This document shows positions 43,933-52,659 of a stretch of DNA of 64,000 nt, piece after piece. The translations under genes and the position numbers were made by a program. The stretch is taken from assembly GCA_016704325.1 (NCBI GenBank), contig JADJAG010000012.1, positions 124,001 to 188,000 of the forward strand, given 5' to 3'. A model generated the notes under the pieces. It was not told the DNA's origin. It was given only the letters and a program-made list of their open reading frames with translations, and did no database searches. Position 1 is the first letter of the stretch. The number at the start of each line of letters is the position of its first letter. This DNA comes from Chitinophagaceae bacterium (lineage in GTDB: Bacteria; Bacteroidota; Bacteroidia; Chitinophagales; UBA10324).

Positions 43933-44646
43933 ATGATGAATTTCTTAACCGCCAAATGGCAAAACCTGATCATGGCTAACTATGCTGTTGATCCGGAAGT
44001 ATTGAAGGCTTACCTGCCCAAAGGGGTGGAGTTGGATTTCTATGAAGGCAATACCTATGTCAGCCTTGTTGGATTTTTGTTTAAGTCAACGAAGCTATTC
44101 GGAGTGCCTGTTCCCTTCTTTGGCACCTTTGAAGAAGTGAATCTCAGGTTCTACGTAAAACGGAAAGACGGAACTGAATGGAAAAGAGGGGTCGTATTCA
44201 TTAATGAAACCGTTCCACATAAAGCAGTGGCATGGATGGCCAACAGGTTATACAAAGAACACTATACTGCAATTCCGACAAGTCATTCCTGGAAAATTAC
44301 AAATGAAAGCAAGCATATTACATATCAGTGGAAGGTTAAGGGACAATGGAATACGATGGAGGTTACAGCTGAAATAGCAGCACGAAATATGGTTCATGGT
44401 AGTTTTGAGCAATTCATTTTTGAACATTATTATGGATTCACCAGGGTAAGTACAGAAAGAACGGAAGAGTACCGGGTGGAGCACCCTTCCTGGCTGACCC
44501 ATGAAGTGAATACATACACGATCCATTGCGATTTCGGAACTTCCTTTGGCAACGACTTTCAATTGCTGAATGATAGCGAACCGCAATCCGTGATGCTGGC
44601 CGCCGGTTCTCCGGTAGGAGTGAAGTGGAAAAGAAAGCGCTTTTGA
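43933..44646 (+). CDS. DUF2071 family protein
   Basis: A 237-residue cytoplasmic protein matching DUF2071 (YqjF-like). Its features are an opening FLTAKWQNLIMANYAVDPEVLKAYLPKGVELDFYEG, then YVSLVGFLFKSTKLFGVPVP, VNLRFYVKR and GVVFINETVPHKAVAW. A late FIFEHYYGFT and HPSWLTHEVNTYTIHCDFGTSFG follow. The family has an acetoacetate-decarboxylase-like fold; its biochemical role is unknown. It lies 15 bp after the serine hydrolase gene and converges with the sulfotransferase gene, leaving about 40 bp between the two stops. The length is normal. Confidence 0.92.
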   Translation: MMNFLTAKWQNLIMANYAVDPEVLKAYLPKGVELDFYEGNTYVSLVGFLFKSTKLFGVPVPFFGTFEEVNLRFYVKRKDGTEWKRGVVFINETVPHKAVAWMANRLYKEHYTAIPTSHSWKITNESKHITYQWKVKGQWNTMEVTAEIAARNMVHGSFEQFIFEHYYGFTRVSTERTEEYRVEHPSWLTHEVNTYTIHCDFGTSFGNDFQLLNDSEPQSVMLAAGSPVGVKWKRKRF

Positions 44647-44687
44647 AAATATGCCGGATGCGATGTGATTGCTAACCGAGCTATTTA

Positions 44688-45341
44688 TTACAACTTCCTT
44701 GCATTGAATTCTTTCGTCGTATTGGAATGCGGGTAAGGTTGTTGTGGAACGGGCACCTTTAAAAAGCGGCATAAGGGTTCCCATCCGTCTCTGGCATCAA
44801 AGACGAGCATTTTCTCTTTAGGTATATATTCAAGCACTTTCCTGTTCCATTCATTAAAGGCGATAATGGTTTTCTCTTTATCGGCAAACCCTGCAGGTAG
44901 GAATTGCTTTAGAAATTTTCCGGCGAATTTGAACACCCTGAGTTGTCCACGCATTTTGGCAGAGAAAGGCAGTTGTATTGACATCGCAAGAATCTGTCCG
45001 ATGGAAGGCTTCGATTGTTTAATGATGGTATCACCAAAACTCTTATACCAGCTATCCGGATCGCGGGTGGTGTGAATGAATAAGGCTTCAGGATACTGAA
45101 GCATAAGTTCTTTATAAAAAATGAAAGCGGGAATATCTACTGCTGCCTGGTAACCTGAAAATAGTTCATCCCAGTTAACCGCTTTTCCGGCATAGGCATC
45201 TTCCCAATAGGTGATATCAGACGGATGATTCACGAGTTCTTCCATATGATAACATTTGGAAAAGCCAAGTTCTTCGAGGGCGAGCTTTAAGGAATGTGTT
45301 CCGGTGCGGCCCATGCCGGTGCCTATGATTTTTAGTGCCAT
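44688..45341 (-). CDS. Sulfotransferase family protein
   Basis: The start at 45341 gives MALKIIGTGMGRTGTHSLKLAL, which puts the PAPS-binding P-loop-like motif (GTGMGRTGTHSLK) at the N-terminus as usual; a longer frame upstream is not conserved in character. The product is about 217 residues. The second PAPS-binding region lies in ALFIHTTRDPDSWYKSF (3'-phosphate-binding R and S). The late WNRKVLEYIPKEKMLVFDARDGWEPLCRFL is typical of the sulfotransferase type seen in protists, nematodes and bacteria (PF17784). It would transfer sulfate from PAPS to an unknown acceptor. It is not adjacent to the sulfatase at 2235. Confidence 0.88.
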   Translation of the reverse strand: MALKIIGTGMGRTGTHSLKLALEELGFSKCYHMEELVNHPSDITYWEDAYAGKAVNWDELFSGYQAAVDIPAFIFYKELMLQYPEALFIHTTRDPDSWYKSFGDTIIKQSKPSIGQILAMSIQLPFSAKMRGQLRVFKFAGKFLKQFLPAGFADKEKTIIAFNEWNRKVLEYIPKEKMLVFDARDGWEPLCRFLKVPVPQQPYPHSNTTKEFNARKL

Positions 45342-45451
45342 GTTTGCCAGCAGTATTTGAAATGCAATATATAAATTTGAAATGCATCCTGTTATAGTCA
45401 GTACTTTCTTTTTACCTTTTTGCCAGGAAGCACGACGCATTATTTAAGTAC

Positions 45452-45988
45452 TTATCTGAGGTAAAACCTGAATCCTGTACTAATCACCAATCCATTGGAA
45501 TAGATCGGTTCTGCAGGTACTTTGTCGGCCACTGCCCCTGTTCCCACACCACCTATTTCTATAAAATAATTGATGCCTTTATCCATGAAAAATTCAAAAC
45601 CAAATAAACCATAACCACCAATTACAAAATCTTCGTTGGAGAACGATTCAGCAGGCATCAAAAAAACAACACCACCTTCTCCATACAGCCTGATGAAATC
45701 CGCTATGGTTCCGCCAACACCAATCAGTCCAAGTGTCATGTTTGCATAAGGCGTCCAGGTTGTCGTTCCGTTTTTAACATGTTCATAAAACATGAGGTTG
45801 CCTCTTATCCGTATGCCGAGATTATCATTGGCCAGCATCGGGCTTGTTACGCTCAGCCCTAATCCAAAATCGCGTTGAAACTGATTGAGTTGGAAACCAA
45901 ATCCTGTTCCGGTATTAATTGCACCTTGACCATGCGCAGAAAAATTTAAACAGTTTATCAGCAGCAGTAACGATAGTATTGTCTTCAT
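45452..45988 (-). CDS. Small outer-membrane beta-barrel-like protein
   Basis: A 178-residue protein with a signal peptide (MKTILSLLLLINCLNFSAHG). The rest is Gly- and aromatic-rich with alternating strands (GFGFQLNQFQRDFGLGLSVTSP, RIRGNLMFYEHV, MTLGLIGVGG, YFIEIGGVGTG) and a C-terminal strand STGFRFYLR ending in an aromatic-x-aromatic-type pattern. This is typical of small 8-stranded outer-membrane barrels. No family was recognised. It is followed 110 bp downstream by the sulfotransferase gene in the same direction and may be co-transcribed. Confidence 0.7.
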   Translation of the reverse strand: MKTILSLLLLINCLNFSAHGQGAINTGTGFGFQLNQFQRDFGLGLSVTSPMLANDNLGIRIRGNLMFYEHVKNGTTTWTPYANMTLGLIGVGGTIADFIRLYGEGGVVFLMPAESFSNEDFVIGGYGLFGFEFFMDKGINYFIEIGGVGTGAVADKVPAEPIYSNGLVISTGFRFYLR

Positions 45989-46547
45989 TTGAAAAATGGT
46001 TGATGTTTTCCAGTCTAACTACAATAATGGTGAGTTGAGTATTAAGGTATGAAGTATTTTATTATGTTTTGAATATAAATTTTACACTAGGGTATTAGTA
46101 AGCAAACTAATTACTTTTTTATGACAATATCAGAAATTCAAATTAGAAGCAAACGCATGCTGATCTTGAATGCCGTTATCCCTTCAATACATGCAGATTT
46201 TCAAGCTTAAGAATTTTTTCAATGCGGTCAGGGTCAATATGATGCTTACTTAATAGTGCGACCGATTCACCTGTTCCATTTCGGGCAAGTAAAAGTAATC
46301 AGGTTGGGAGAACAGTTTTTTTTCTAATCAAAGTTGGTAGATAGGTAGATGATAAACGAAGGAGGACAACAATTTTAATTTGCACAAATTCCCTGTTTCA
46401 AATGCGACTTCCCCATCAACTATCATGCCTCCTAATAGAAGGGATAGGTCACATCCGATTGGGAAGGGTTTTCCCCATTCAGCATCAGGTTGGTACAAGA
46501 TTTTTTATATGTTGCTACTAACGACTAGGTAACTATTCTTTATCAAA
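45989..46547 (+). other. Intergenic gap
   Basis: About 560 bp of AT-rich sequence with many stops in all frames. No recognisable gene, RNA or repeat is seen before the 190-bp repeat array. Confidence 0.4.
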
Positions 46548-47095
46548 GGGGTGTATAACAAATTGCACTTAATGCTGTAGCGTTTACCTTAGCGCCTTGC
46601 TTTTTTAGCGCCAAGACGCGAAGTCGCGAAGAAAATCACAAAGGATCAATATGCTACGTTTTTTTGGCGTCTTGGCGTCTTCGCGCTTGTATTATTTTAT
46701 CGCTGAGAAATGCAATCCTCCTGTTGGATTGCGGGTAAGGGGTCTATGACAAATTACACTTAATGCTGTAGCGTTTACCTTAGCGCCTTGCTTTTTTAGC
46801 GCCAAGACGCGAAGTCGCGAAGAAAATTACAAAGGATCAATATGCTACGTTTTTTGCGTCCTGGCGTCTTCGCGCTTGTATTATTTTATCGCTGAGAAAT
46901 GCAATCCTCCTGTTGGAGTGCGGGTAAGGGGTGTATAACAAATTGCACTTAATGTTGTAGCGTTTACCTTAGCGCCTTGCTTTTTTAGCGCCAAGACGCG
47001 AAGTGGCGAATAAAATCACAAAGGATCAATATGCTACGTTTTTTTGGCGTCTTGGCGTCTTCGCGCTTGTATTATTTTATCGCTGAGAAATGCAA
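46548..47095 (+). repeat. Three tandem copies of a ~190-bp repeat with internal dyad
   Basis: Units start at 46548, 46739 and 46928 (GGGGTGTATAACAAATTGCA and variants); the third is truncated at about 47095. Each contains GCGCCAAGACGCGAAG and, about 50 bp later, the near reverse complement CTTGGCGTCTTCGCGC. The units differ by only a few substitutions and one or two indels, which indicates recent amplification. No open frame spans them. Fragments of the unit occur near 37620. Confidence 0.95.
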
Positions 47096-47190
47096 TTTGT
47101 CATACGCTCTATCAAACTGGCATTGCTTTAGTTCACTTATTAATGTGTAAATTACTGCAAGGTTTCAGTATCTACTCAAATCAATGATCA

Positions 47191-47613
47191 ATGAAAACAA
47201 TTTTACTAATTGAGGATAACAATGATATACTGGAAAACCTTGCTGAGTTTTTTAAAATGGAAGGATACCGCATTCTTATTGCGTCCAATGGAAGGGAAGG
47301 CGTTGAAATTGCGCGTGAAAGCATACCGGATTTAATTGTATGTGATGTGTTGATGCCTGAAATGGATGGCCATGAAGTGTTGAGTCACTTGTTAGAAACA
47401 GCAAAAACCCATCAGATACCATTTATCTTCAGTACTTCTATGTCTGAAAGAGTGGATCGCACTGAAGCATTGAAACTGGGTGCTGATGATTACATCATAA
47501 AACCATTCGAACCGGAATCGCTGTTGAGAATTGCCAAATTTTGGATAGCATCCGGAAGTCAAAGAAACCAATTACCTGCTTTTGGTATGGAAGCGCTGCC
47601 GGGTTGCACTTAG
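47191..47613 (+). CDS. Single-domain response regulator (receiver only)
   Basis: A 140-residue CheY-like receiver: acidic pair E8-D9 in LIEDNND, phospho-acceptor D52 in LIVCDVLMPEMDG, a Thr in IFSTSMSER and the conserved Lys in DYIIKPFEP. No output domain is present. The ~20-residue tail (SGSQRNQLPAFGMEALPGCT) is not a DNA-binding domain. It probably works through protein contact or a phosphorelay. No kinase gene is adjacent: upstream is the 190-bp repeat array and downstream a delta-60 repeat protein. Its partner is therefore elsewhere. Confidence 0.95.
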   Translation: MKTILLIEDNNDILENLAEFFKMEGYRILIASNGREGVEIARESIPDLIVCDVLMPEMDGHEVLSHLLETAKTHQIPFIFSTSMSERVDRTEALKLGADDYIIKPFEPESLLRIAKFWIASGSQRNQLPAFGMEALPGCT

Positions 47614-47763
47614 TTTGATCTTCGATTACACAAACGAAAGTGACGGTATTGGGTAGCTTATTTTTTTATGATTTTTTACCGGTAATGTTGGAATCTTTTT
47701 GCCTGTATGCTGTCTTCTCTATGATGGGTGTACGACAAATTAATTGATCGGCTTCGCCGCAGC

Positions 47764-47825
47764 AATTTAACCATTTAACCATTTAATCATTTAATTTAAT
47801 CATTTAATCATTTAACAATTTAACC
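47764..47825 (-). repeat. Octamer repeat array (ATTTAACC/ATTTAATC)
   Basis: About seven 8-bp units, mostly ATTTAACC and ATTTAATC, with one irregular unit. On the minus strand they read GGTTAAAT and GATTAAAT, the same family as the GTTAAATT array at 1447-1518 but inverted. The surrounding gap 47614-47980 shows no gene. Confidence 0.85.
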
Positions 47826-47980
47826 CACCAACCATTGCTTTACAAGATGAACGAATTGTCCTACACGCTATATGAGTTTGTTAAACGACTACATAAACTA
47901 TTCGGCATCATGTGACATAATGAAGTATGTCATAGGTAATTATTATGCGCACAGATAGTTTTGTACTCAAATCATTAATT

Positions 47981-49573
47981 ATGAAGAACATGCTACTCCA
48001 TCTTGCAGTCGCTATTGCACTGTCGGGAGTTATTACCTTTGAAACTACAGCACAACCTGTGCTTGATAATACCTTTAGTAATGATGGTTATGTACTGACC
48101 AAAGTTAAACCGAGTACCACTGATGTGGGCAGAACGGTAGTTGTACAGAGTAACGGAAAAATTCTGACCGGGGGAAATAGTTTTGGAAATTATGGCTATG
48201 GTGATCTTGTTATTACCCGCCATAAAGCCAACGGAACATTGGATAATTCATTTGGAATAAATGGAATGGCTACCATTCCCGGTGGATTTTTCTGCGATAT
48301 GGCCTTGCTTTCTGGTGGTAAAATTATTGTAGCCGGCAGCGGCGTTGGACCGACCAATGTCAATAATTTTATTGTGTACCGATTCACGAAAAATGGAGTG
48401 CTGGATACTTCTTTTGGCAAAAGCGGTTCTGTTGAAATCAACATGCCAAACAAAAATATGATTTGCTTCGACCTGCTGATTCAACCTGATGGTAAAATAT
48501 TGGTAGCGGGATATGCCGATGACGGATATGGCGGACACCATACCATGATTGTGGTACGGCTAAAAGGCAATGGTAACCTGGACAACAGTTTTGCAAGCAG
48601 CGGCAAATTTACTTTTGCTCCTGTGAATAAAAGCTCTGAATGCAGGCAACTGGCTTTGCAGCCTGATGGCAAAATAATCGCAGGCGGACATATAGATACT
48701 TTTGTTCTCTCATCCTTCTTCAGGTATGATTTCTGTGCCTTGCGGCTCAATACGAATGGAACACTGGATAATTCATTTGGTATCGGCGGTGTGGCAAGAG
48801 CAGATAAAGGAACAACAGATATTGCCAATGCTGTTGCTTTACTGAGTGACGGAAGAATAATATTGGGAGGAAGCACCAACTTCTTCGGCAGCAGCAGGTT
48901 TGCTGCACTAGCACTTAATCCGAATGGCTCAATTGACAATTCCTTTGGAACGGTAGGCTGGAACTTCACTGACATCTATGGCAGCAGTGCCGGCTGCGCA
49001 GCAATGGTTGCTGAGCCGGATGATGACATTATCATGGCAGGACTTGCGTACATTTCTTCAGGGGTATCCTACCAGGCTATCACCATGGTAAAATTACTTA
49101 GTAACGGAACGCCTGATATTTCATTCGGTGATGGAGGAATTGATACTTCCTTCTATACGGTTGCTTCGAAGGCATGCAACGATATAGCTTTACAGCCTGA
49201 TAATAAAATAGTGATCGCCGGATATTACTATGCAGGTGTTTATGGATCATATCTTACCGCCCGGTACACGAACTCGGTAACTTTATTAAAACAATCACCT
49301 GCCGTTATGGCAAGCAGCTTCGAATTTGAATTGTATCCGAATCCTGGAAATGGAGCGTTTGAAATCACTTTCTCAACTCCTTTGCAGGAAACAGCCACCA
49401 TCAGCATTACGAATCTTTTTGGACAAGAGGTATTTGCAGAGAAACTTAGCTTCGGCGAAAATAAAATGATAAAACATATAGCATTGAATCCGGAACTTCC
49501 TGATGGTATTTACTATGTAATTATCCGATCAAACGAGTGGATGGTATCCAGGCAATTAATTAAGCAACAATAG
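47981..49573 (+). CDS. Secreted delta-60 repeat protein with T9SS domain
   Basis: The ATG at 47981 starts a signal peptide (MKNMLLHLAVAIALSGVITFETTAQ); an upstream in-frame ATG would add 12 residues. About seven delta-60 repeats run to residue ~445 (TIGR02608 type: QSNGKILTGG.., then RHKANGTLDNSFGINGMATI, LQPDGKIIAGG and LRLNTNGTLDNSFGIGGVA). They form a propeller-like surface domain often found in large secreted proteins. A type A sorting domain follows from about residue 450 (FELYPNPGNGAFEITF, then ITNLFGQEVFAE and DGIYYVIIRSNE). The gene is intact. The same architecture, with different sequence, is encoded at 52660-54249. A strong hairpin follows. Confidence 0.92.
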   Translation: MKNMLLHLAVAIALSGVITFETTAQPVLDNTFSNDGYVLTKVKPSTTDVGRTVVVQSNGKILTGGNSFGNYGYGDLVITRHKANGTLDNSFGINGMATIPGGFFCDMALLSGGKIIVAGSGVGPTNVNNFIVYRFTKNGVLDTSFGKSGSVEINMPNKNMICFDLLIQPDGKILVAGYADDGYGGHHTMIVVRLKGNGNLDNSFASSGKFTFAPVNKSSECRQLALQPDGKIIAGGHIDTFVLSSFFRYDFCALRLNTNGTLDNSFGIGGVARADKGTTDIANAVALLSDGRIILGGSTNFFGSSRFAALALNPNGSIDNSFGTVGWNFTDIYGSSAGCAAMVAEPDDDIIMAGLAYISSGVSYQAITMVKLLSNGTPDISFGDGGIDTSFYTVASKACNDIALQPDNKIVIAGYYYAGVYGSYLTARYTNSVTLLKQSPAVMASSFEFELYPNPGNGAFEITFSTPLQETATISITNLFGQEVFAEKLSFGENKMIKHIALNPELPDGIYYVIIRSNEWMVSRQLIKQQ

Positions 49574-49596
49574 GTAAGCGTATTTTGTATTTGCAG

Positions 49597-49640
49597 TTCC
49601 TGGTATTCTTCCGTTTAAACGGGGGAATACCAGGAATTTT
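49597..49640 (+). terminator. Long hairpin terminator
   Basis: TTCCTGGTATT (49597-49607) pairs with AATACCAGGAA (49626-49636). The inner CCGTTTAAACGG palindrome extends the stem, and a short T run follows. It lies 24 bp after the delta-60 gene. Confidence 0.85.
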
Positions 49641-49726
49641 GGCATTCACCCTTTATAGCAGTTACAGTTTATATTAGTATTAGCCGGAGTTATTCCCATT
49701 TTCAAAAAATAGTGCCCAACTGCAAA

Positions 49727-49768
49727 AGTCCTGAGTCCTGAGTCCTGAGTCTTGTGTCTTGAGTCCTG
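49727..49768 (+). repeat. Heptamer tandem repeat (AGTCCTG)
   Basis: Six 7-bp units: AGTCCTG three times, AGTCTTG, TGTCTTG and AGTCCTG. It lies between the terminator of the delta-60 gene and the 3' end of the convergent DUF2652 gene. Confidence 0.9.
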
Positions 49769-49794
49769 CATCCATCATCCTAAGTCAAAAAAAA

Positions 49795-50862
49795 TCACGA
49801 AGCTTTCTTCCTTTCACAATATTCTTTAAGACCTACCGCCATGTTTTCTATTCTTTTAAAGAGTAGTTCTTTTACGTCTTCCGGAATCGGATGCGCGCCG
49901 ACATTCAGGAAACGGGTGGCAAGGATGCAGGTAAGATCGCTTGTTTTCTTAAACACAAATTCATGCACCAGGGAGAGATTCATCTCATTAATCCTGCAAC
50001 TTTCCGCATAAAAGACTTCTTCATCTGTGAAGGTCATGCGTATTGGAGATACGATGGCTTCGTAATCTTCGAATCTGCAGGAATGAATGCTTCCGATAAC
50101 CACATTGGGTGCATCCTGTTCTACACCCTGCAATCCCGGCATCCATTGAGCGCGGCCCGGAATATTCATAATCTCCATATAGGCATCCCGGAAATTAGCT
50201 GCAATCGGAATTTCATGGTAAGGAGTATTATCAGTGGGATAGTTTATCGTTGCTCCCGGTGGATCAGGTATCCTGTTTCTGGAGTCGCTAAGCAAGGCAA
50301 ATCGATAGTCAACCTTACCGATGGAATCATATTCATCAGAGGCCTTGGTCCATTCCATTTCAATGGATTCTGATGAATCTACTACCTGCTCTAGCAGCTT
50401 TTCCGTTAGCAACAGGTATTCGTTGTTATTGATACTGTTTTTCAGTAAACGGTGTGCCACAATCATTTCCGTACCTGATTGTGTTACAAAACGGCCAACT
50501 TTCATTTCTGCCAATTGCCCATGATGTGCCACAAATTTCAATGAAAGTTTGACCATGGCCTGGCAGGCGCCACAGGGGCAAATGGTATGCTGTTCGATCC
50601 ATTTCCGCCTGAAATGAAAGGCATTGAAGATTCTGAGACAGGTGTTCAATATTTCCTGTTTGGTAGGAGGGGGGCCTTTTTTGATCAGCAAGACGGCGTC
50701 TCCCAACACTTCTGATACTTCATATTCTTCACCTACTGCATCGAGGATAGCCTCAATAAGCATGTTGATGGCACGTGAGGCATGGCCGAGTTCCGTATTC
50801 GTCATAAACGCTGTAAATCCGCTGATGTCAGGAATCAATATCGTTGCATTGGTTTCGGTCAT
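49795..50862 (-). CDS. DUF2652 protein with C-terminal SRPBCC-like domain
   Basis: The start at 50862 gives MTETNATILIPDISGFTAFM; a longer frame adds 28 residues without domain support. The N-terminal ~190 residues match DUF2652 (LIPDISGFTAFMTNTELGHASRAINMLIEAIL, then SEVLGDAVLLI). This resembles the class III nucleotidyl cyclase fold, in which D16 of DISGF would be a metal ligand. A ~25-residue CPCGACQAMVKLSLKFVAHHG segment follows. The C-terminal part (about 230-350) looks like an SRPBCC ligand-binding domain (YHEIPIAANFRDAYMEIMNIPGRAQWMPG). Cyclase activity is not established for the family. It is cytoplasmic and appears monocistronic. Confidence 0.85.
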   Translation of the reverse strand: MTETNATILIPDISGFTAFMTNTELGHASRAINMLIEAILDAVGEEYEVSEVLGDAVLLIKKGPPPTKQEILNTCLRIFNAFHFRRKWIEQHTICPCGACQAMVKLSLKFVAHHGQLAEMKVGRFVTQSGTEMIVAHRLLKNSINNNEYLLLTEKLLEQVVDSSESIEMEWTKASDEYDSIGKVDYRFALLSDSRNRIPDPPGATINYPTDNTPYHEIPIAANFRDAYMEIMNIPGRAQWMPGLQGVEQDAPNVVIGSIHSCRFEDYEAIVSPIRMTFTDEEVFYAESCRINEMNLSLVHEFVFKKTSDLTCILATRFLNVGAHPIPEDVKELLFKRIENMAVGLKEYCERKKAS

Positions 50863-51301
50863 GGTATTCGAGGATGATTCGCTAAGGTAGTGAAGATAAG
50901 GCAGAATTAAATACTTAAAAAAACAATTTGATATGATCGGAAGCATGCTGGATGATTAACGATAGTGTGATTTTTTTAAGGCGATAGGCCATCGAAAGTG
51001 GTATTTGTAATATTCCATGCTGACAGGACAATATTTCTAATCAGCAGAATTTATGATGGAAGGAGTAACAGGTTATTTATAGGATTCTATGACTCGAGTT
51101 GATGGTAAGTGAAGCAGAGATATGAAATAATTTACTGCAATCAGATGAATGCATAAAATGAGTTGATGAAAAGTAAGATGATTAGATAGAAGGGTAGATC
51201 CGTCAACCCTGGTGATATGAATCATTCATCACATTGACCCGAAGCATAGTTTCCAAATAGTTTATCTTCCAATTTTACAGTAGCATTCAAAAGCTACTGG
51301 T
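50863..51301 (+). other. Intergenic gap between divergent genes
   Basis: About 440 bp between divergently transcribed genes; it must hold both promoters. No palindrome module, hairpin or small gene is evident. Confidence 0.4.
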
Positions 51302-52462
51302 ATGAAAACGTTTTTATTCCTCATCGCTATTGCATTCTTGCTGATGCCGGTTTCCGTGCAAGGCGTCTGCAATAATTTATTTGCAACCGTTTCTCCGGAT
51401 GGACAACATCTCTATTTTTGTTCAGATCGCCATGGTGGCAATTACGAGATTTACAGCAGTGATCTGGATGGTAAATCCAATTTAGTGAGACTAACCCATT
51501 CAATTGTGAATAACCTGTATCCTAATGTAAGTCCCGATGGTTCCAAAATTGTTTTTCAGCGTGATGACTATGGTTCCAATGCCGAAGTCTTTATCATGAA
51601 TGCAGATGGATCCGGACTTATACAACTCACAAATAATAGCATTTATGACGGCTATCCGCATTTCTCACCGGATGGATTGAAACTGGTATTCGATGGTTGG
51701 GACACGGAGGCATATCCCGAGATATTCACCATGGATCTAAATGGAAATGAACGGACACAGTTAACAAATTTCCCGGGAGCTGATTGGCAATGTTCCCCAA
51801 TGTACAGTCCGGAGGGAGACTTTATCTATTTCAGTATTGGCTACAATGCCGACCTGCATTTAGCACGAATGGATGTTACCGGATTGAATATTATTGATAT
51901 TACTCCACCCAACCCATTCGGAATTATGGAGTTCGGAATGTCTTTCAGCCCGGATGCAAACCACATCATTTTCAGTACTATGGAATGGACCGGTTATAAT
52001 AATGGTTGCGACATCGTGGTTGCCGACATGCTTGGAAATAACTGGAACCGGTTAACCAATGCAGTTTCAGGGGAATGGTTTCATAGCCCCTACTGGAATC
52101 CGGTAGACAGCATGCTCTATTATAGTTATAATAACTCCGCTTTAGGTTATTGGCAAATCTATGAAATGACAGCTTCAGGAACAGACGCAACTTTGCTTAC
52201 TGATTGTTTTAATGTCGGTGTTCAGGAAAACCATCTAACCGATAATAATTTATCAGCATACCCTGTTCCATTGATGAATGAATTGAATCTTTCAATGCCC
52301 GCGGGTTATCATGTTGAATTGTATGATGTGCTGGGAAACCTGGTAATAAGGTCTTACGAAGACAAGATTGATATGGCATCCTTCAGAAGTGGTTTCTATT
52401 TTATACGCTTTTTTGACCGGTCGGGAATGCTTGTTCAAACTTTAAAGGTATGCAGGCGTTAA
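51302..52462 (+). CDS. Secreted TolB/PD40-type propeller protein with T9SS domain
   Basis: A 386-residue protein with a signal peptide (MKTFLFLIAIAFLLMPVSVQG). Six or so PD40 repeats follow: ATVSPDGQHLYFCSDRHGGNYEIYSSDLDG.., then NVSPDGSKIVFQRDDYGSNAEVFIMNADGSG, HFSPDGLKLVFDGWDTEAYPEIFTMDLNGNE and SFSPDANHIIFST. This is the TolB-like beta-propeller plan. The C-terminal ~75 residues form a type A sorting domain (LSAYPVPLMNELNLSM, then LYDVLGNLVIRSY and SGFYFIRFFDRSG). Unlike true TolB it is exported by T9SS and no Pal/Tol genes are nearby. The function is unknown. The gene is convergent with 52660-54249. Confidence 0.9.
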   Translation: MKTFLFLIAIAFLLMPVSVQGVCNNLFATVSPDGQHLYFCSDRHGGNYEIYSSDLDGKSNLVRLTHSIVNNLYPNVSPDGSKIVFQRDDYGSNAEVFIMNADGSGLIQLTNNSIYDGYPHFSPDGLKLVFDGWDTEAYPEIFTMDLNGNERTQLTNFPGADWQCSPMYSPEGDFIYFSIGYNADLHLARMDVTGLNIIDITPPNPFGIMEFGMSFSPDANHIIFSTMEWTGYNNGCDIVVADMLGNNWNRLTNAVSGEWFHSPYWNPVDSMLYYSYNNSALGYWQIYEMTASGTDATLLTDCFNVGVQENHLTDNNLSAYPVPLMNELNLSMPAGYHVELYDVLGNLVIRSYEDKIDMASFRSGFYFIRFFDRSGMLVQTLKVCRR

Positions 52463-52659
52463 TCGATTTTGGTTATTATCAATTGCAGGTTAATTGCAAA
52501 GTAAAACCGGAGGAGTTCCGCTAAGGTTTGCTGATGACTAATAAAGAAACGGATACCGCTGAATGTGGTATTGTTGATAGGTACCGTTTGCATTCATCGG
52601 TTTCGCAACTATCACCACATGGCAATCGTTATAACCGGCAATACAAACTTAAATGACAG

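Noticed and set aside
44248..44784. A 178-codon minus-strand frame over the DUF2071 and sulfotransferase ends
   Set aside because: It is the shadow of two well-supported genes and has no recognisable domain.
46548..47095. CRISPR-like array
   Set aside because: Units are ~190 bp, contiguous and without spacers; no cas genes are present.
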